A stretch of 64,000 nt of DNA from Thermococcus henrietii (GTDB lineage Archaea; Methanobacteriota_B; Thermococci; Thermococcales; Thermococcaceae). The position numbers and the translations under genes are program-made. Under the pieces are notes generated by a model that did not search any database, was not told where the DNA came from, and saw only the letters and a list, made by a program, of their open reading frames with translations. Of the stretch, positions 44,729 to 52,809 are shown one piece after another. Numbering within the stretch: the stretch's first letter is position 1; every line of letters starts with the position of its first letter. The stretch spans positions 2,046,001 through 2,110,000 of the forward strand of contig NZ_LT900021.1 in the NCBI RefSeq assembly GCF_900198835.1. The letters are read 5' to 3'.

Positions 44729-45080
44729 TCACAACACCTCCTACTTTCTTTTTGCAGGTTTCTGCGTTCTATTCTAGGAGCGAAGGCCTATATAAACCTT
44801 TCGGAAACGGAGCCCTCTGGGTGGGCCTATCGGCGGGATTTCAGTTAATCGTCGAGAATTCCCAATCCGTCGGGCCCATCACTATTTTACACGGAAATGG
44901 CAACCCGCCCGGGAAGATTAAAAAGGGGCCAGAGAACGCTCCAAAAGTCCCGCGGTGGCTCGAAAATCCTTCAAAAAGAGCTTCACTTATGTAAAAATCA
45001 GTCCATCACTCCTCAAAATTTGCCAGTAGGGTTTTTATAGTCATGGGTGATATAGAGTGTTTACCAAGGAGGTGTTGTGA
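44729..45080. other. Intergenic region between histone and rbcL
   Basis: This 352-bp gap holds the histone promoter (TATA 44787-44798) and the rbcL promoter (TTTTTATAG near 45030-45040, ribosome site at 45068-45075). Between them (about 44810-45020) I see only non-coding sequence with no clear box motifs or stable hairpin. Confidence 0.6.
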
Positions 45081-46415
45081 ATGGTCGAGAAGTTCGACAA
45101 GATATACGACTACTACGTGGACAAGGGCTACGAGCCGAACAAGAAGAGAGACGTCGTGGCCGTTTTTAGGGTAACCCCCGCGAAGGGCTTTACAATCGAG
45201 CAGGCCGCTGGGGCGGTAGCGGCAGAGAGCTCGACGGGAACCTGGACGACCCTCTACCCCTGGTACGAGCAGGAGCGTTGGTCTGACCTCTCAGCTAAAG
45301 CCTACGACTTCGTTCAGGTGGGAGACAACGAGTGGATAGTCAGGATAGCCTACCCGGTTCACATCTTCGAGGAGTGGAACATGCCCGGCTTCCTCGCGAG
45401 CGTCGCGGGCAACGTCTTCGGAATGAAGCGCGTCGAGTGGCTCCGCCTCGAGGACCTCTACCTTCCAGAGAGGTTCCTCAGGGACTTCAAGGGACCGGCC
45501 TTCGGTATCAAGGGCGTCAGGAAGAAGCTCGGCATCGAGAAGAGGCCCCTCTACGGCGTCGTCCCCAAGCCCAAGGTCGGCTACTCCCCGGAGGAGGTTG
45601 AGCACCTCGCCTACGAGCTGTTCTCCGGCGGAGCGGACTTCCTCAAGGACGACGAGAACATAACGAGCCCCTGGTACAACCGCTTCGAGGAGAGGGCCGA
45701 GAGGATAACGAAGGTCATGGAGAAGGTCGAGAACGAGACCGGCGAGAAGAAGACCTGGTTCGCCAACATCACCGCCGACATTCGCGAGATGGAGAGAAGA
45801 CTGGAAATCCTGGCCGACCTCGGAAATCCGCACGCGATGGTCGACGTCGTCATAACCGGCTGGGCCGCCCTGGAGTACATTCGCGACCTGGCGGAGGACT
45901 ACGATATTGCGATACACGCCCACAGGGCCATGCACGCGGCCTTCGACAGGAACCCCAAGCACGGCATCTCGATGTTCGTCCTGGCGAAGCTCTTCCGCGT
46001 CATAGGCGTTGACCAGCTCCACATCGGAACGGCCGGCGTCGGAAAGCTTGAGGGTGGCAAGTGGGACGTCATTCAGAACAAGCGCATAATCACCGAGAGC
46101 CACTACAAGCCGGAGGAGAACGACGTCATTCACATGGAGCAGAAGTTCTACCACATGAAGCCGGTCTTCCCGACGAGCTCCGGTGGACTTCACCCCGGCA
46201 ACATTGAGCCCGTCATAAGGACCCTCGGAACCGACCTCGTCCTCCAGCTCGGCGGCGGAACGATGGGCCACCCGGACGGACCGAGGGCGGGAGCAATGGC
46301 CGCGAGGCAGGCAATCGACGCCATAATGGAAGGTATCCCCCTCGACGAGTACGCCAAGACCCACAAGGAGCTTGCCAGGGCCTTAGAGAAGTGGGGCCAC
46401 GTCACGCCGGTCTGA
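45081..46415 (+). CDS. rbcL: Ribulose-1,5-bisphosphate carboxylase, type III
   Basis: The archaeal type III RuBisCO, which fixes CO2 onto ribulose bisphosphate made from AMP in the nucleotide salvage pathway and feeds 3-phosphoglycerate into glycolysis. The 444-residue protein has the catalytic KPK loop (GVVPKPKVGY) and the carbamylated lysine in GGADFLKDDEN. HAHRAMHAAF, the flexible loop with VFPTSSGGLHPG, and LQLGGGTMGHPDGPRAGAMA bind the phosphates. A strong GGAGGTG site precedes ATG 45081. The AMP phosphorylase and ribose-bisphosphate isomerase genes of the pathway are not in this window. Confidence 0.97.
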   Translation: MVEKFDKIYDYYVDKGYEPNKKRDVVAVFRVTPAKGFTIEQAAGAVAAESSTGTWTTLYPWYEQERWSDLSAKAYDFVQVGDNEWIVRIAYPVHIFEEWNMPGFLASVAGNVFGMKRVEWLRLEDLYLPERFLRDFKGPAFGIKGVRKKLGIEKRPLYGVVPKPKVGYSPEEVEHLAYELFSGGADFLKDDENITSPWYNRFEERAERITKVMEKVENETGEKKTWFANITADIREMERRLEILADLGNPHAMVDVVITGWAALEYIRDLAEDYDIAIHAHRAMHAAFDRNPKHGISMFVLAKLFRVIGVDQLHIGTAGVGKLEGGKWDVIQNKRIITESHYKPEENDVIHMEQKFYHMKPVFPTSSGGLHPGNIEPVIRTLGTDLVLQLGGGTMGHPDGPRAGAMAARQAIDAIMEGIPLDEYAKTHKELARALEKWGHVTPV

Positions 46416-46511
46416 TGACCTGTCCGGCTTCAGCTTTTCTTTTCGTCTTCCGTTCAAACTTTTCTCCAAAGGTGATTTAACGCACCCTTCCGTAGTTGCC
46501 CCGGTGGTTCC

Positions 46512-47090
46512 ATGCATCCGGAGGGATTCCTTGAGGTCATAACCGGCCCGATGTTCGCCGGAAAGACGAGCGAGCTGATAAAGAGAATCGAGAGGCAGGC
46601 CTACGCCAAGCGGAAGGTCGCCCTCTTCAAGCCGAGCATAGACGACCGCTATTCGCGAAGCGACGTGGTTGCCCACAACGGCCTCAGGTACAGGGCCTAC
46701 GTCGTCCCCACGAGCGAGGAAGGAGTCAGGAGTATAGTCGAGCTGACGAGAAAGGAGGGCTTTGATGTAATCGGGATTGACGAGGTTCAGTTCTTCCCGA
46801 TGGGTATCGTTGACGCGCTCAACGAACTCGCTGACGAGGGCGTTTACGTCATAGCGAGCGGTCTGAACCTCGACTTCAAGGCGGAACCGTTTCCCGTAAT
46901 GAAGGAGCTCCTCGTCAGGGCAGACAACATCGTTTACCTTACCGCCGTTTGCACGGTCTGCGGAAGACCTGCAACGAGAAGTCAGAGGCTGATAGACGGA
47001 AAGCCGGCCCCGAGAGACTCGCCGGTAATAATGGTGGGAGGAAAGGAAAGCTACGAGGCGAGGTGCAGGCTACACCACGAAGTCCCCTGA
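46512..47090 (+). CDS. tdk: Thymidine kinase
   Basis: It phosphorylates thymidine for salvage into dTMP. The 192-residue protein has Walker A TGPMFAGKTSELIKR (residues ~11-25), the DxxF-type site VIGIDEVQFFP, and the lasso/zinc part TAVCTVCGRPATRSQRLIDG. Type II thymidine kinases have this layout. It starts at ATG 46512 after GGTGG. It overlaps the convergent thrC gene by 21 bp. Together with rbcL it reflects strong nucleoside salvage. Confidence 0.95.
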   Translation: MHPEGFLEVITGPMFAGKTSELIKRIERQAYAKRKVALFKPSIDDRYSRSDVVAHNGLRYRAYVVPTSEEGVRSIVELTRKEGFDVIGIDEVQFFPMGIVDALNELADEGVYVIASGLNLDFKAEPFPVMKELLVRADNIVYLTAVCTVCGRPATRSQRLIDGKPAPRDSPVIMVGGKESYEARCRLHHEVP

Positions 47091-48251
47091 GAGGACCTTC
47101 TCCCACGTCTTCACGTCCTTGAGGCCGTGCCCGGTTGCAACTACAACCACGGTTTCATCTTTGTCTATTACGCCCTCTTCGCGCATCTTCTTGGCGAGGG
47201 CAAGGGCCGTTGCCGAGGACGGCTCGACGAAGATTCCCTCCCTTCCGAGGAGCATGCCCGCCTCCGCCGTCTCCCTGTTGGTGACCGTGTCGAGGTGGCC
47301 GTCGCTCTCTTTCACCGCTTTTATGACGTTCTCGCCATCGACGGGCTTCTTGACCGCTATGGCACTCGCTATCGTCGGAACCTTCTTCTGAACCCTCTCA
47401 ATCGGCTTGCCCGTCTTCCAGGCCCTCACTATCGCGTCATAGCCCTCTATCTGGGCACCGGCAATCCTCGGCAGGTCCTCAACGAGGCCGACTTTATAGA
47501 ACTCCTTAACCCCCTTCCAGATAGCTCTCAGGTGAGTTCCCGCTCCGATTGGAACAATAATCCAGTCCGGAACGTTGTAGCGGAGCTGGTCGAGGATTTC
47601 GAAGCCTGTCGTCTTCTGCCCCTCGACGCGGTAGTGGTAGTTGCCGGTCAGGTAATAGTCCTCCTCCATCGCCTTCCGCTCGGCCTCCGCCAAAGCTTCA
47701 TCGTAGGTCTTCCCGAAGACCTCGACTTTCGCCCCGTACATCCTCGCCTGGGTGAGCTTCTCCTCAGGAGTTCCCTCCGGGACGACGATGGTAACCTCGA
47801 GTCCGGCTTTGGCGCCGTAGGCAGAAACGCTCGCCGCCATGTTGCCGGTTGAGGCCACTATAACCTTCCTCGCGTGGAACTCGAGGGCCTTGGTTATCTC
47901 GACGCTCGAACCCCTGTCCTTGAAGGCTCCCGTCGGGTTCTCGCCTTCGTACTTGACGTAGAGCTTTCCAAAGCCGAGCTTCTCCTCAAGGCGTTTGAGC
48001 CTGTAAAGCCTCGTTCCGCCCTCGTTGAGCGTGACGATTCTCTTGAGGTTTGAAACCGGAAGGAACATCCAGTACTTCCATACGTGCGGGCTCTCCCGGA
48101 ACCAAGGGTCGTCGTCCTCGATTAGGTTCGCTATGTCGTCGTAGTGGTAGGTAACATCGAGCGGGGCGCCACACTTGGGGCATTTGTAGATTCCGGAAGC
48201 GAGCGGGTATTCGGCACCGCAGTGGGTACACACGAGCTTTGCCTCGAACAT
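47070..48251 (-). CDS. thrC: Threonine synthase
   Basis: It converts O-phosphohomoserine to threonine with PLP. The 393-residue enzyme has an N-terminal zinc ribbon (CTHCGAEYPLASGIYKCPKCGAPL), the PLP lysine in NPTGAFKDRGSSVEIT, the glycine-rich phosphate loop near VPIGAGTHL, and VATGHGLKD at the C-terminus. The start is ATG 48251 after AAGGTGG. It is transcribed away from phr, with about 110 bp between the starts. Confidence 0.93.
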   Translation of the reverse strand: MFEAKLVCTHCGAEYPLASGIYKCPKCGAPLDVTYHYDDIANLIEDDDPWFRESPHVWKYWMFLPVSNLKRIVTLNEGGTRLYRLKRLEEKLGFGKLYVKYEGENPTGAFKDRGSSVEITKALEFHARKVIVASTGNMAASVSAYGAKAGLEVTIVVPEGTPEEKLTQARMYGAKVEVFGKTYDEALAEAERKAMEEDYYLTGNYHYRVEGQKTTGFEILDQLRYNVPDWIIVPIGAGTHLRAIWKGVKEFYKVGLVEDLPRIAGAQIEGYDAIVRAWKTGKPIERVQKKVPTIASAIAVKKPVDGENVIKAVKESDGHLDTVTNRETAEAGMLLGREGIFVEPSSATALALAKKMREEGVIDKDETVVVVATGHGLKDVKTWEKVLSGDFVV

Positions 48252-48314
48252 CTCAACCACCTTGGTTTACATAGGATAAGGTGGGTTTTTAAATTCAGCT
48301 TTTAAACCGAAAAA

Positions 48315-48324
48315 GGTTTAAAGG
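48315..48324 (+). promoter_or_regulatory. TATA box of phr
   Basis: GGTTTAAAGG, about 46 bp before ATG 48365. The transcription start should fall near 48343, inside the adjacent palindrome. Confidence 0.5.
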
Positions 48325-48331
48325 CTATTTT

Positions 48332-48346
48332 CTAACTTCAAGTTAG
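48332..48346. promoter_or_regulatory. Perfect palindrome at the predicted phr transcription start
   Basis: CTAACTTCAAGTTAG is a perfect palindrome around a central C. It overlaps the expected transcription start of the heat-shock repressor gene. Phr of P. furiosus is known to repress its own gene by binding there, so this is a candidate operator, though the sequence is not the one I remember for P. furiosus. Confidence 0.5.
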
Positions 48347-48364
48347 GGAAAGGGGGGTGAGAGC

Positions 48365-48958
48365 ATGGAATCGGGCGAGATGGGAAAACTGCTCGACATA
48401 CTCGGAAACGAAACCCGGAGGAGAATTCTCATCCTTCTCACCAAGAGACCGTACTTCGTCAGCGAGCTGAGTCAGGAACTCGGAGTCGGACAGAAGGCCG
48501 TCCTTGAGCACCTGAGAATCCTCGAAAAGGCCGGACTCATAGAGGGCCGAACGGAAAAGATACCCCGCGGAAGGCCGAGGAAGTACTACACCATAAAGCG
48601 CGGCTTCAGGCTTGAGGTACTGCTTACCCCCTACACGTTCGGCACCGAGATGTACGAGCCGAAGAAGCCGAGGCAGACCGCCGAGTACGCCCAGGCGAGA
48701 CAGCTTATAAAATCAACAGAGCCCGCTGAGACGAAGATAGGGGAGCTCCTCCAGTTCCTCGGCGAGATAGAGAGGCGCGTTGATGAGGTTATGAGAACCA
48801 AGCAGGAGCTCGAAGAGGTGAGACTGCTCATAGAGACCTACATAGAGAACCTCCTCAGGAGGATAGCCCAGGAGAACGAGAGGGAATTCGAGAGGCTCAT
48901 GCGCGAGTTCGGTCCGAGGCTTCCGAGGAAGATAGTGGAAGACCTGAACGACTTTTAG
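48365..48958 (+). CDS. phr: Heat-shock repressor Phr (ArsR family)
   Basis: A winged-helix regulator of 197 residues that closely follows Pyrococcus furiosus Phr: LLDILGNETRRRILILLTKRPYFVSELSQELGVGQKAVLEHLRILEKAGLIE, then the wing IPRGRPRKYYTIKRGFRLEVLLTP. A helical C-terminal domain follows. In P. furiosus it represses hsp20, the AAA ATPase and the inositol-1-phosphate synthase gene, an ino1 orthologue of which lies in this window at 29928. The start ATG follows GGGGGGTGAGAGC. A perfect palindrome at 48332-48346 lies at the expected transcription start. Confidence 0.92.
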   Translation: MESGEMGKLLDILGNETRRRILILLTKRPYFVSELSQELGVGQKAVLEHLRILEKAGLIEGRTEKIPRGRPRKYYTIKRGFRLEVLLTPYTFGTEMYEPKKPRQTAEYAQARQLIKSTEPAETKIGELLQFLGEIERRVDEVMRTKQELEEVRLLIETYIENLLRRIAQENEREFERLMREFGPRLPRKIVEDLNDF

Positions 48959-48985
48959 GAAGCGGATAGAGAATAAAGAGGGCCG

Positions 48986-49189
48986 TTAAAGTATCTTGCC
49001 CTCTTCCTTCATCCTGACGAGCCTGGTTATGTAACCGGCAATCCTGTTTCTGATGGTCTTGCTCGTGACGTTGGTGAGCTCCTGAACCATCTTCTTGTTG
49101 TGCTCGAAGTCCCTGGTGAACTTGTCCGGATACCTGTCAAAGAGCTCGCGAGCGGTCCTCTTGATGAAGGTCTGCTTTATGTTCCCCAT
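48986..49189 (-). CDS. rps17e: Ribosomal protein S17e
   Basis: A small-subunit ribosomal protein of archaea and eukaryotes, 67 residues. The whole protein is the family core: [41 protein letters not shown]..., ending [20 protein letters not shown]. The start is ATG 49189 after GAGGTGATGGAA; 49198 is an in-frame alternative without spacing for the ribosome site. Confidence 0.96.
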   Translation of the reverse strand: MGNIKQTFIKRTARELFDRYPDKFTRDFEHNKKMVQELTNVTSKTIRNRIAGYITRLVRMKEEGKIL

Positions 49190-49297
49190 TTCCATCACCT
49201 CTAACTGACCCTGTGGCCGTATCTCAAATCAAGGGCATCTTTTAAAAGTTTTCCCACGTGGCTAAAGGGTTTTATAGTGCCGCGAAAAGCACAACCC

Positions 49298-49723
49298 ATG
49301 CTGAGGGAGGTAATCCACTGCAGGGGGCACGAGAACGTAAGGGCAACTCACCGCTCGACGCTCGAGATAACGACCGAGGACTTTCTAACGCCCCGGGGAG
49401 ACTGCATAATCTGCGTTTCTGCCGACAAGGCTTTGAGCGACCTCAGCGAGGAGTTCAAGGACGCCCTGAGGAGGGGCGCGAGGCTCCGCGTGGTCATACG
49501 CGCCGGAAACCTTTCCGATGAGCTCACCGCATATGGGAGTCCGAACCTGAAGCTCGAAAGCCCGGTTTCGATGGTGATAAGGAGGAGCGACTACATAGAC
49601 GCCAGAACCCTCGCGATAAAAGCTACTAAGTCCGCGAAGGACATCAAAAGGGAGCTCGTCGAGCTCCTCAGGAACCCCGAAACCATTGTCACGGTCGAGC
49701 TCATAATCGAGGAAAAAGCTTAA
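49298..49723 (+). CDS. DUF371 protein
   Basis: A 141-residue archaeal protein of the DUF371 family (PF04027). Typical segments are REVIHCRGHENVRATHRSTLEITTEDFLTPRGDCIICVSADKA and the end of the form VTVELIIEE. The family resembles a small acid-sugar-isomerase-like barrel but has no assigned activity. A TATA element GTTTTATAG near 49267 suggests a leaderless or nearly leaderless start at ATG 49298. Confidence 0.85.
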   Translation: MLREVIHCRGHENVRATHRSTLEITTEDFLTPRGDCIICVSADKALSDLSEEFKDALRRGARLRVVIRAGNLSDELTAYGSPNLKLESPVSMVIRRSDYIDARTLAIKATKSAKDIKRELVELLRNPETIVTVELIIEEKA

Positions 49724-49759
49724 AAGCCCCGACTCTTTTATTTACTTGAGGTGAAGAAA

Positions 49760-50428
49760 ATGCTCGAGGGCTACTACATAGTCGAGAACACCGGAGTCGT
49801 TCCGGCCGAGAGGAGGTTCAAGTTCAAGGACCTGAAGGCGTGGGGCTACGACCTGCACCTCGGAACGATAGACGGAAAGGAGGCTTACTTCGTCTCAAGG
49901 ACGGGAACCCACGAGGAGGGCGAGACCTACACGCAGGACGGCAGGGAGTACCACATCAGCGAGACCCAGAGGGAGATACCGAAGAACGCAAGGCTTTTGG
50001 CGAGAATCGTCATAGAGCGCGGTCAGCCCTACCTTGAGTTCTGGCTCGATACGGAAGAAGCCAGCTACCCGCTCGCCAAGGAGGACCCGAGGCTAATCCT
50101 GCACCGCTTCTGGACGGCCAAGAAGTTCAACCAGCTCGAGAAGCATGTCGGGAGCGTCGGCCTGACCACGGACTTCTTCAAGGACAGGGTTTTTGTGAAG
50201 AGCCTCCCACTGCCCTTCGAGGAGTATCCGCCTAAGGTGAGGAGGGTTCTGAGGGAGGTCAGAGACGTCCACCGCGACCTGACCGGCTTCGGAAGGTTTG
50301 TCTTCCAGTACTACGGCGAGGAAGACAAGACTCACAACTACCGTCTCTGGTGGCTCCTGCCGACGATACACCTCTTCGACGTCGAGGTCTCGAACGAGGT
50401 CGACAAGGTCCTCGCGATGCTCGACTGA
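49760..50428 (+). CDS. Thermococcales protein of unknown function
   Basis: I do not recognise the family. The 222-residue product (MLEGYYIVENTGVVPAERRFKF...) has no signal peptide, membrane segment or known active-site motif. It has many charged and aromatic residues and a probable mixed alpha/beta fold. The C-terminal part (FGRFVFQYYGEEDKTHNYRLWWLLPTIHLFDVEVSNEVDKVLAML) is well structured. The start is ATG 49760 after GAGGTGAAG. The glycerate kinase gene starts 29 bp after its stop with its own TATA. Confidence 0.8.
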   Translation: MLEGYYIVENTGVVPAERRFKFKDLKAWGYDLHLGTIDGKEAYFVSRTGTHEEGETYTQDGREYHISETQREIPKNARLLARIVIERGQPYLEFWLDTEEASYPLAKEDPRLILHRFWTAKKFNQLEKHVGSVGLTTDFFKDRVFVKSLPLPFEEYPPKVRRVLREVRDVHRDLTGFGRFVFQYYGEEDKTHNYRLWWLLPTIHLFDVEVSNEVDKVLAMLD

Positions 50429-50457
50429 TTTTTAAGGTTTCCCTTCAATTTTATCCC

Positions 50458-51777
50458 ATGAGGGACGTCGCCCTTGAACTCGTTCAAACTGCCATACGCT
50501 CGGCAGACCCGTACTTCTCGGTAAAGCGAAGCTTCAACTTTGATGGAAGAAAGATCACCGTTCTGGGCAGAGAGTTTGAGGTAAAGGGCAAAGTTCACAT
50601 CCTCGCCATCGGAAAGGCCTCCTGTAGAATGGCGAAAGCGATTTTTGAGACATTTCCCCAGGGGCTGGTTGGAGACGCGCTGATAGTTACGAAGCACGGC
50701 TATGCAAGGGACTGCGATGGAATTGAAGCGAGGATAATCGAAGCAGGCCACCCGATTCCGGACGAAAATTCCCTGTTGGCGGGAAAGCTGGGCCTTGAGC
50801 TCGCGGAAAAGGTCGGCAGAGACGACATCCTTCTAACCCTTATCTCAGGAGGCGGGAGCGCGCTCTTCGTTTATCCCGCTGAGGGGATAAGCCTCGAAGA
50901 CCTCATCAGGACGAACGAGCTCCTTTTGCGGAGTGGAGCGACGATAAGGGAAATCAACACCGTCAGAAAGCACCTGTCTAAAGTCAAGGGTGGAAGGCTG
51001 GCAAAGGCTGTGAAGGGAACCGTAATTGGCCTGCTCGTGTCGGATGTTGTCGGTGACGACCCGAGCTTCATAGCATCGGGCCCAACCGTGCCGGACCCGA
51101 CAACTTACCGCGACGCCTACGAAATCCTCGTGAGGTGCGGAATCTGGGACAGAGTCCCGGAGAGCGTGAGAAGAGTCATTGAGCGGGGCATGCGCGGGGA
51201 AATCGAGGAGACGCCAAAGGAACTCGGCAACGTCCACAACTTCATAATCGCGGGCAACTCAAAGGCGTGTGAGGCCGTGGCGAGGAAAGCTGAAGAGCTC
51301 GGCTTCAACTCGGCGGTGATGACGACGACGCTTGAGGGCGAAGCTAAGGAAGTCGCTTTGGCGGTCGGCTCGATAATAGAGGAGGTAGCAAAGCGGGACA
51401 GGCCCGTTAAAAAGCCCGCCGTCCTTGTCTTTGGAGGCGAGTGGACAGTGACCGTTGGAGACGCGAAGGGCCTCGGCGGGCCCAACCAGGAGTTCGCGCT
51501 GAGCATCGCCCGGAAAATAGCTGGACTCAACGTTACCATTGTGGCCTTCGACACCGATGGAACTGACGGGCCGACAGATGTAGCGGGAGGAATCGTGGAC
51601 GGGGAGACGTTGAAGAGGCTTGAGGAAGCGGGCGTTGACGTTGAGGAAGCCCTTAGAGACCACGACAGCTACCGCGCCCTCGAAAGGGCCGGCGCGCTTC
51701 TCAAGACCGGCCCAACCGGGACGAACGTGAACTCGATGGTCATAGCGGTTGTGGAAACTTCAAAAGAAAACCGATAA
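50458..51777 (+). CDS. Glycerate 2-kinase (MOFRL family)
   Basis: It phosphorylates D-glycerate to 2-phosphoglycerate, feeding into glycolysis. The 439-residue protein has the glycerate-kinase fold (GKASCRMAKAIFETF near residue 60, LISGGGSALF, SGPTVPDPTTYRDA). A C-terminal MOFRL domain includes PNQEFALSIA, FDTDGTDGPTDVAGGIVDG and TGPTGTNVNSMVIAV. The start at ATG 50458 is leaderless with the TATA TTTTTAAGG at 50429-50437; the longer frame to 50350 lies within the preceding gene. Confidence 0.93.
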   Translation: MRDVALELVQTAIRSADPYFSVKRSFNFDGRKITVLGREFEVKGKVHILAIGKASCRMAKAIFETFPQGLVGDALIVTKHGYARDCDGIEARIIEAGHPIPDENSLLAGKLGLELAEKVGRDDILLTLISGGGSALFVYPAEGISLEDLIRTNELLLRSGATIREINTVRKHLSKVKGGRLAKAVKGTVIGLLVSDVVGDDPSFIASGPTVPDPTTYRDAYEILVRCGIWDRVPESVRRVIERGMRGEIEETPKELGNVHNFIIAGNSKACEAVARKAEELGFNSAVMTTTLEGEAKEVALAVGSIIEEVAKRDRPVKKPAVLVFGGEWTVTVGDAKGLGGPNQEFALSIARKIAGLNVTIVAFDTDGTDGPTDVAGGIVDGETLKRLEEAGVDVEEALRDHDSYRALERAGALLKTGPTGTNVNSMVIAVVETSKENR

Positions 51778-51913
51778 ATACTCCAATCCCGATGATTTTA
51801 GGGTGCAATCAATGGGCTTGAGCAGAAGGGAGCTTGTAAGAAAGCTCTGGCACGTTTCGCCCGGAATCCTCGGGGCCCCGATAATACTCTTCACGCCGAG
51901 ATGGGTCACTTTA

Positions 51914-52281
51914 CCACCCCACAAGCCTTAAAACACCGAAACCCTTTTAAGTCTTGCAAGCGTAATAGAATCTCGAAGAAGCCACCGTAAAACAACCCGA
52001 CGGGATGAGGGGTTTCACGTTACCCTCCAGCATTGGAGGGTTGACGCCGTGAGGCGTCCTTTCAAGAACTGCCCGTTGTGGCAGTCAAAAACTCTAATGG
52101 TGGCCTCAGAAACCATAACCCCGAGCCGGGCTTGCCGGTAGGGGTAATGGGCCGAAGAACCGGCCCGCGGGCTGAACCAAAAGGGACAACCCGAGTAAGT
52201 AATGGGCCCGCAAACCGAACCGCCAACCGGCGGGGGGTTAACTCGTTGGAACCCTCGCCCTTCAGGGCGGGGAGGAGGTCC
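51914..52281 (+). mobile_element. Transposase-less tnpB-derived element (MITE-like) carrying an omega-RNA-like end
   Basis: A 368-bp insertion in the kinase-like gene. It follows TTTA, starts with C and ends in a hairpin (CCTCGCCC-TTCA-GGGCGGGG) and GGAGGAGGTCC. These are the same end rules as the complete tnpB element at 31160-32629. From 52111 it aligns with the 3' end of tnpB and the following right end (ACCATAACCCCGA, GGGCTT, GGGGTAA, GGCCGAAGA, GGAACCC). The middle has two other hairpins (CCCTCCAGCATTGGAGGG at 52023-52040 and GACGCCGTGAGGCGTC at about 52043-52058). It encodes no protein and shows no target duplication. Confidence 0.78.
52111..52281 (+). ncRNA. Candidate stand-alone omega-RNA
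   Basis: The part of the small element that matches the 3' tnpB/right-end scaffold of the full element. If transcribed, the RNA would end GGAGGAGGTC(C) and run into the host sequence GTCGTCGTCTGGTCGCTGG as guide. It could be used by the TnpB encoded at 31207-32514. No expression evidence is visible in sequence. Confidence 0.5.
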
Positions 52282-52809
52282 GTCGTCGTCTGGTCGCTGG
52301 CTTTCCTCTACACACTTCAGCACCTCAAGCTCCTCCGGGGATGGAAGTTCACCGTTCCAGTGGCAGATTTAAGCTACAAAACGATGGCACGGGAAGACGA
52401 GCGCGACAACTTCCTCGGGAGCTTCCTCTTCTGGGTGACGATGGGAATCATCTGCACGGTCTTTCCAAAGCTCATGGCGCTCTCGGCCCTATGGGTCTCG
52501 ACCTTCGGCGACTGCTTCAACGCCATAACCGGGCAGGCCCTCGGCGGACCGAGGATTCCCTGGAACCCGCGGAAGACCCTAGTCGGAAGCGCAACGATGT
52601 TCATTGTTTCAGTTCTGGCCCTCTGGGGTGCACACAGGGTCCTCTCGCTCGACCCGAGCTGGGGCATTATCGCCGGCATTGCCCTCGTCGCCACTTTGCT
52701 TGAGAGCCTTCCCCTCCGCTCGGCCTACGACGAGTTCACGGTTCCCTTCGCGACAGCTTTCCTCCTGTGGCTCGCCTACGGCGGGCCCCTCCTGTCGTCG
52801 GTGTGGTGA

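Larger units (their letters stand above)
51812..52809 (+). pseudogene. Polyprenol/dolichol kinase-like or CTP-transferase gene split by a small element
   Basis: An integral membrane enzyme related to dolichol kinase/phosphatidate cytidylyltransferase. The first part (MGLSRRELVRKLWHVSPGILGAPIILFTPRWVT, 51812-51910) is followed by 368 bp of foreign sequence. The rest (VVVWSLAFLYTLQHLKLLRGWKFTVPVADLSYKTM... to 52809) is in another frame. Joining base 51913 to 52282 gives WVTL-VVVWSLAFL, an uninterrupted frame. CTP-binding segments such as WVSTFGDCFNAITGQALGG remain intact. A TATA GATAAATACT lies near 51770. As it stands the protein cannot be made whole unless the insert is removed from DNA or RNA. 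Confidence 0.85.

Noticed and set aside
45291-46364. 357-residue frame opposite rbcL
   Set aside because: Antisense shadow of a highly conserved gene.
52078-52280. Reading of the small element as the N-terminus of the kinase-like protein
   Set aside because: The frame is open but the sequence (AVKNSNGGLRNHNPEPG...) has no membrane segment or family match and lies in the tnpB-derived scaffold. Homology of the split gene resumes only at VVVWSLAFL.
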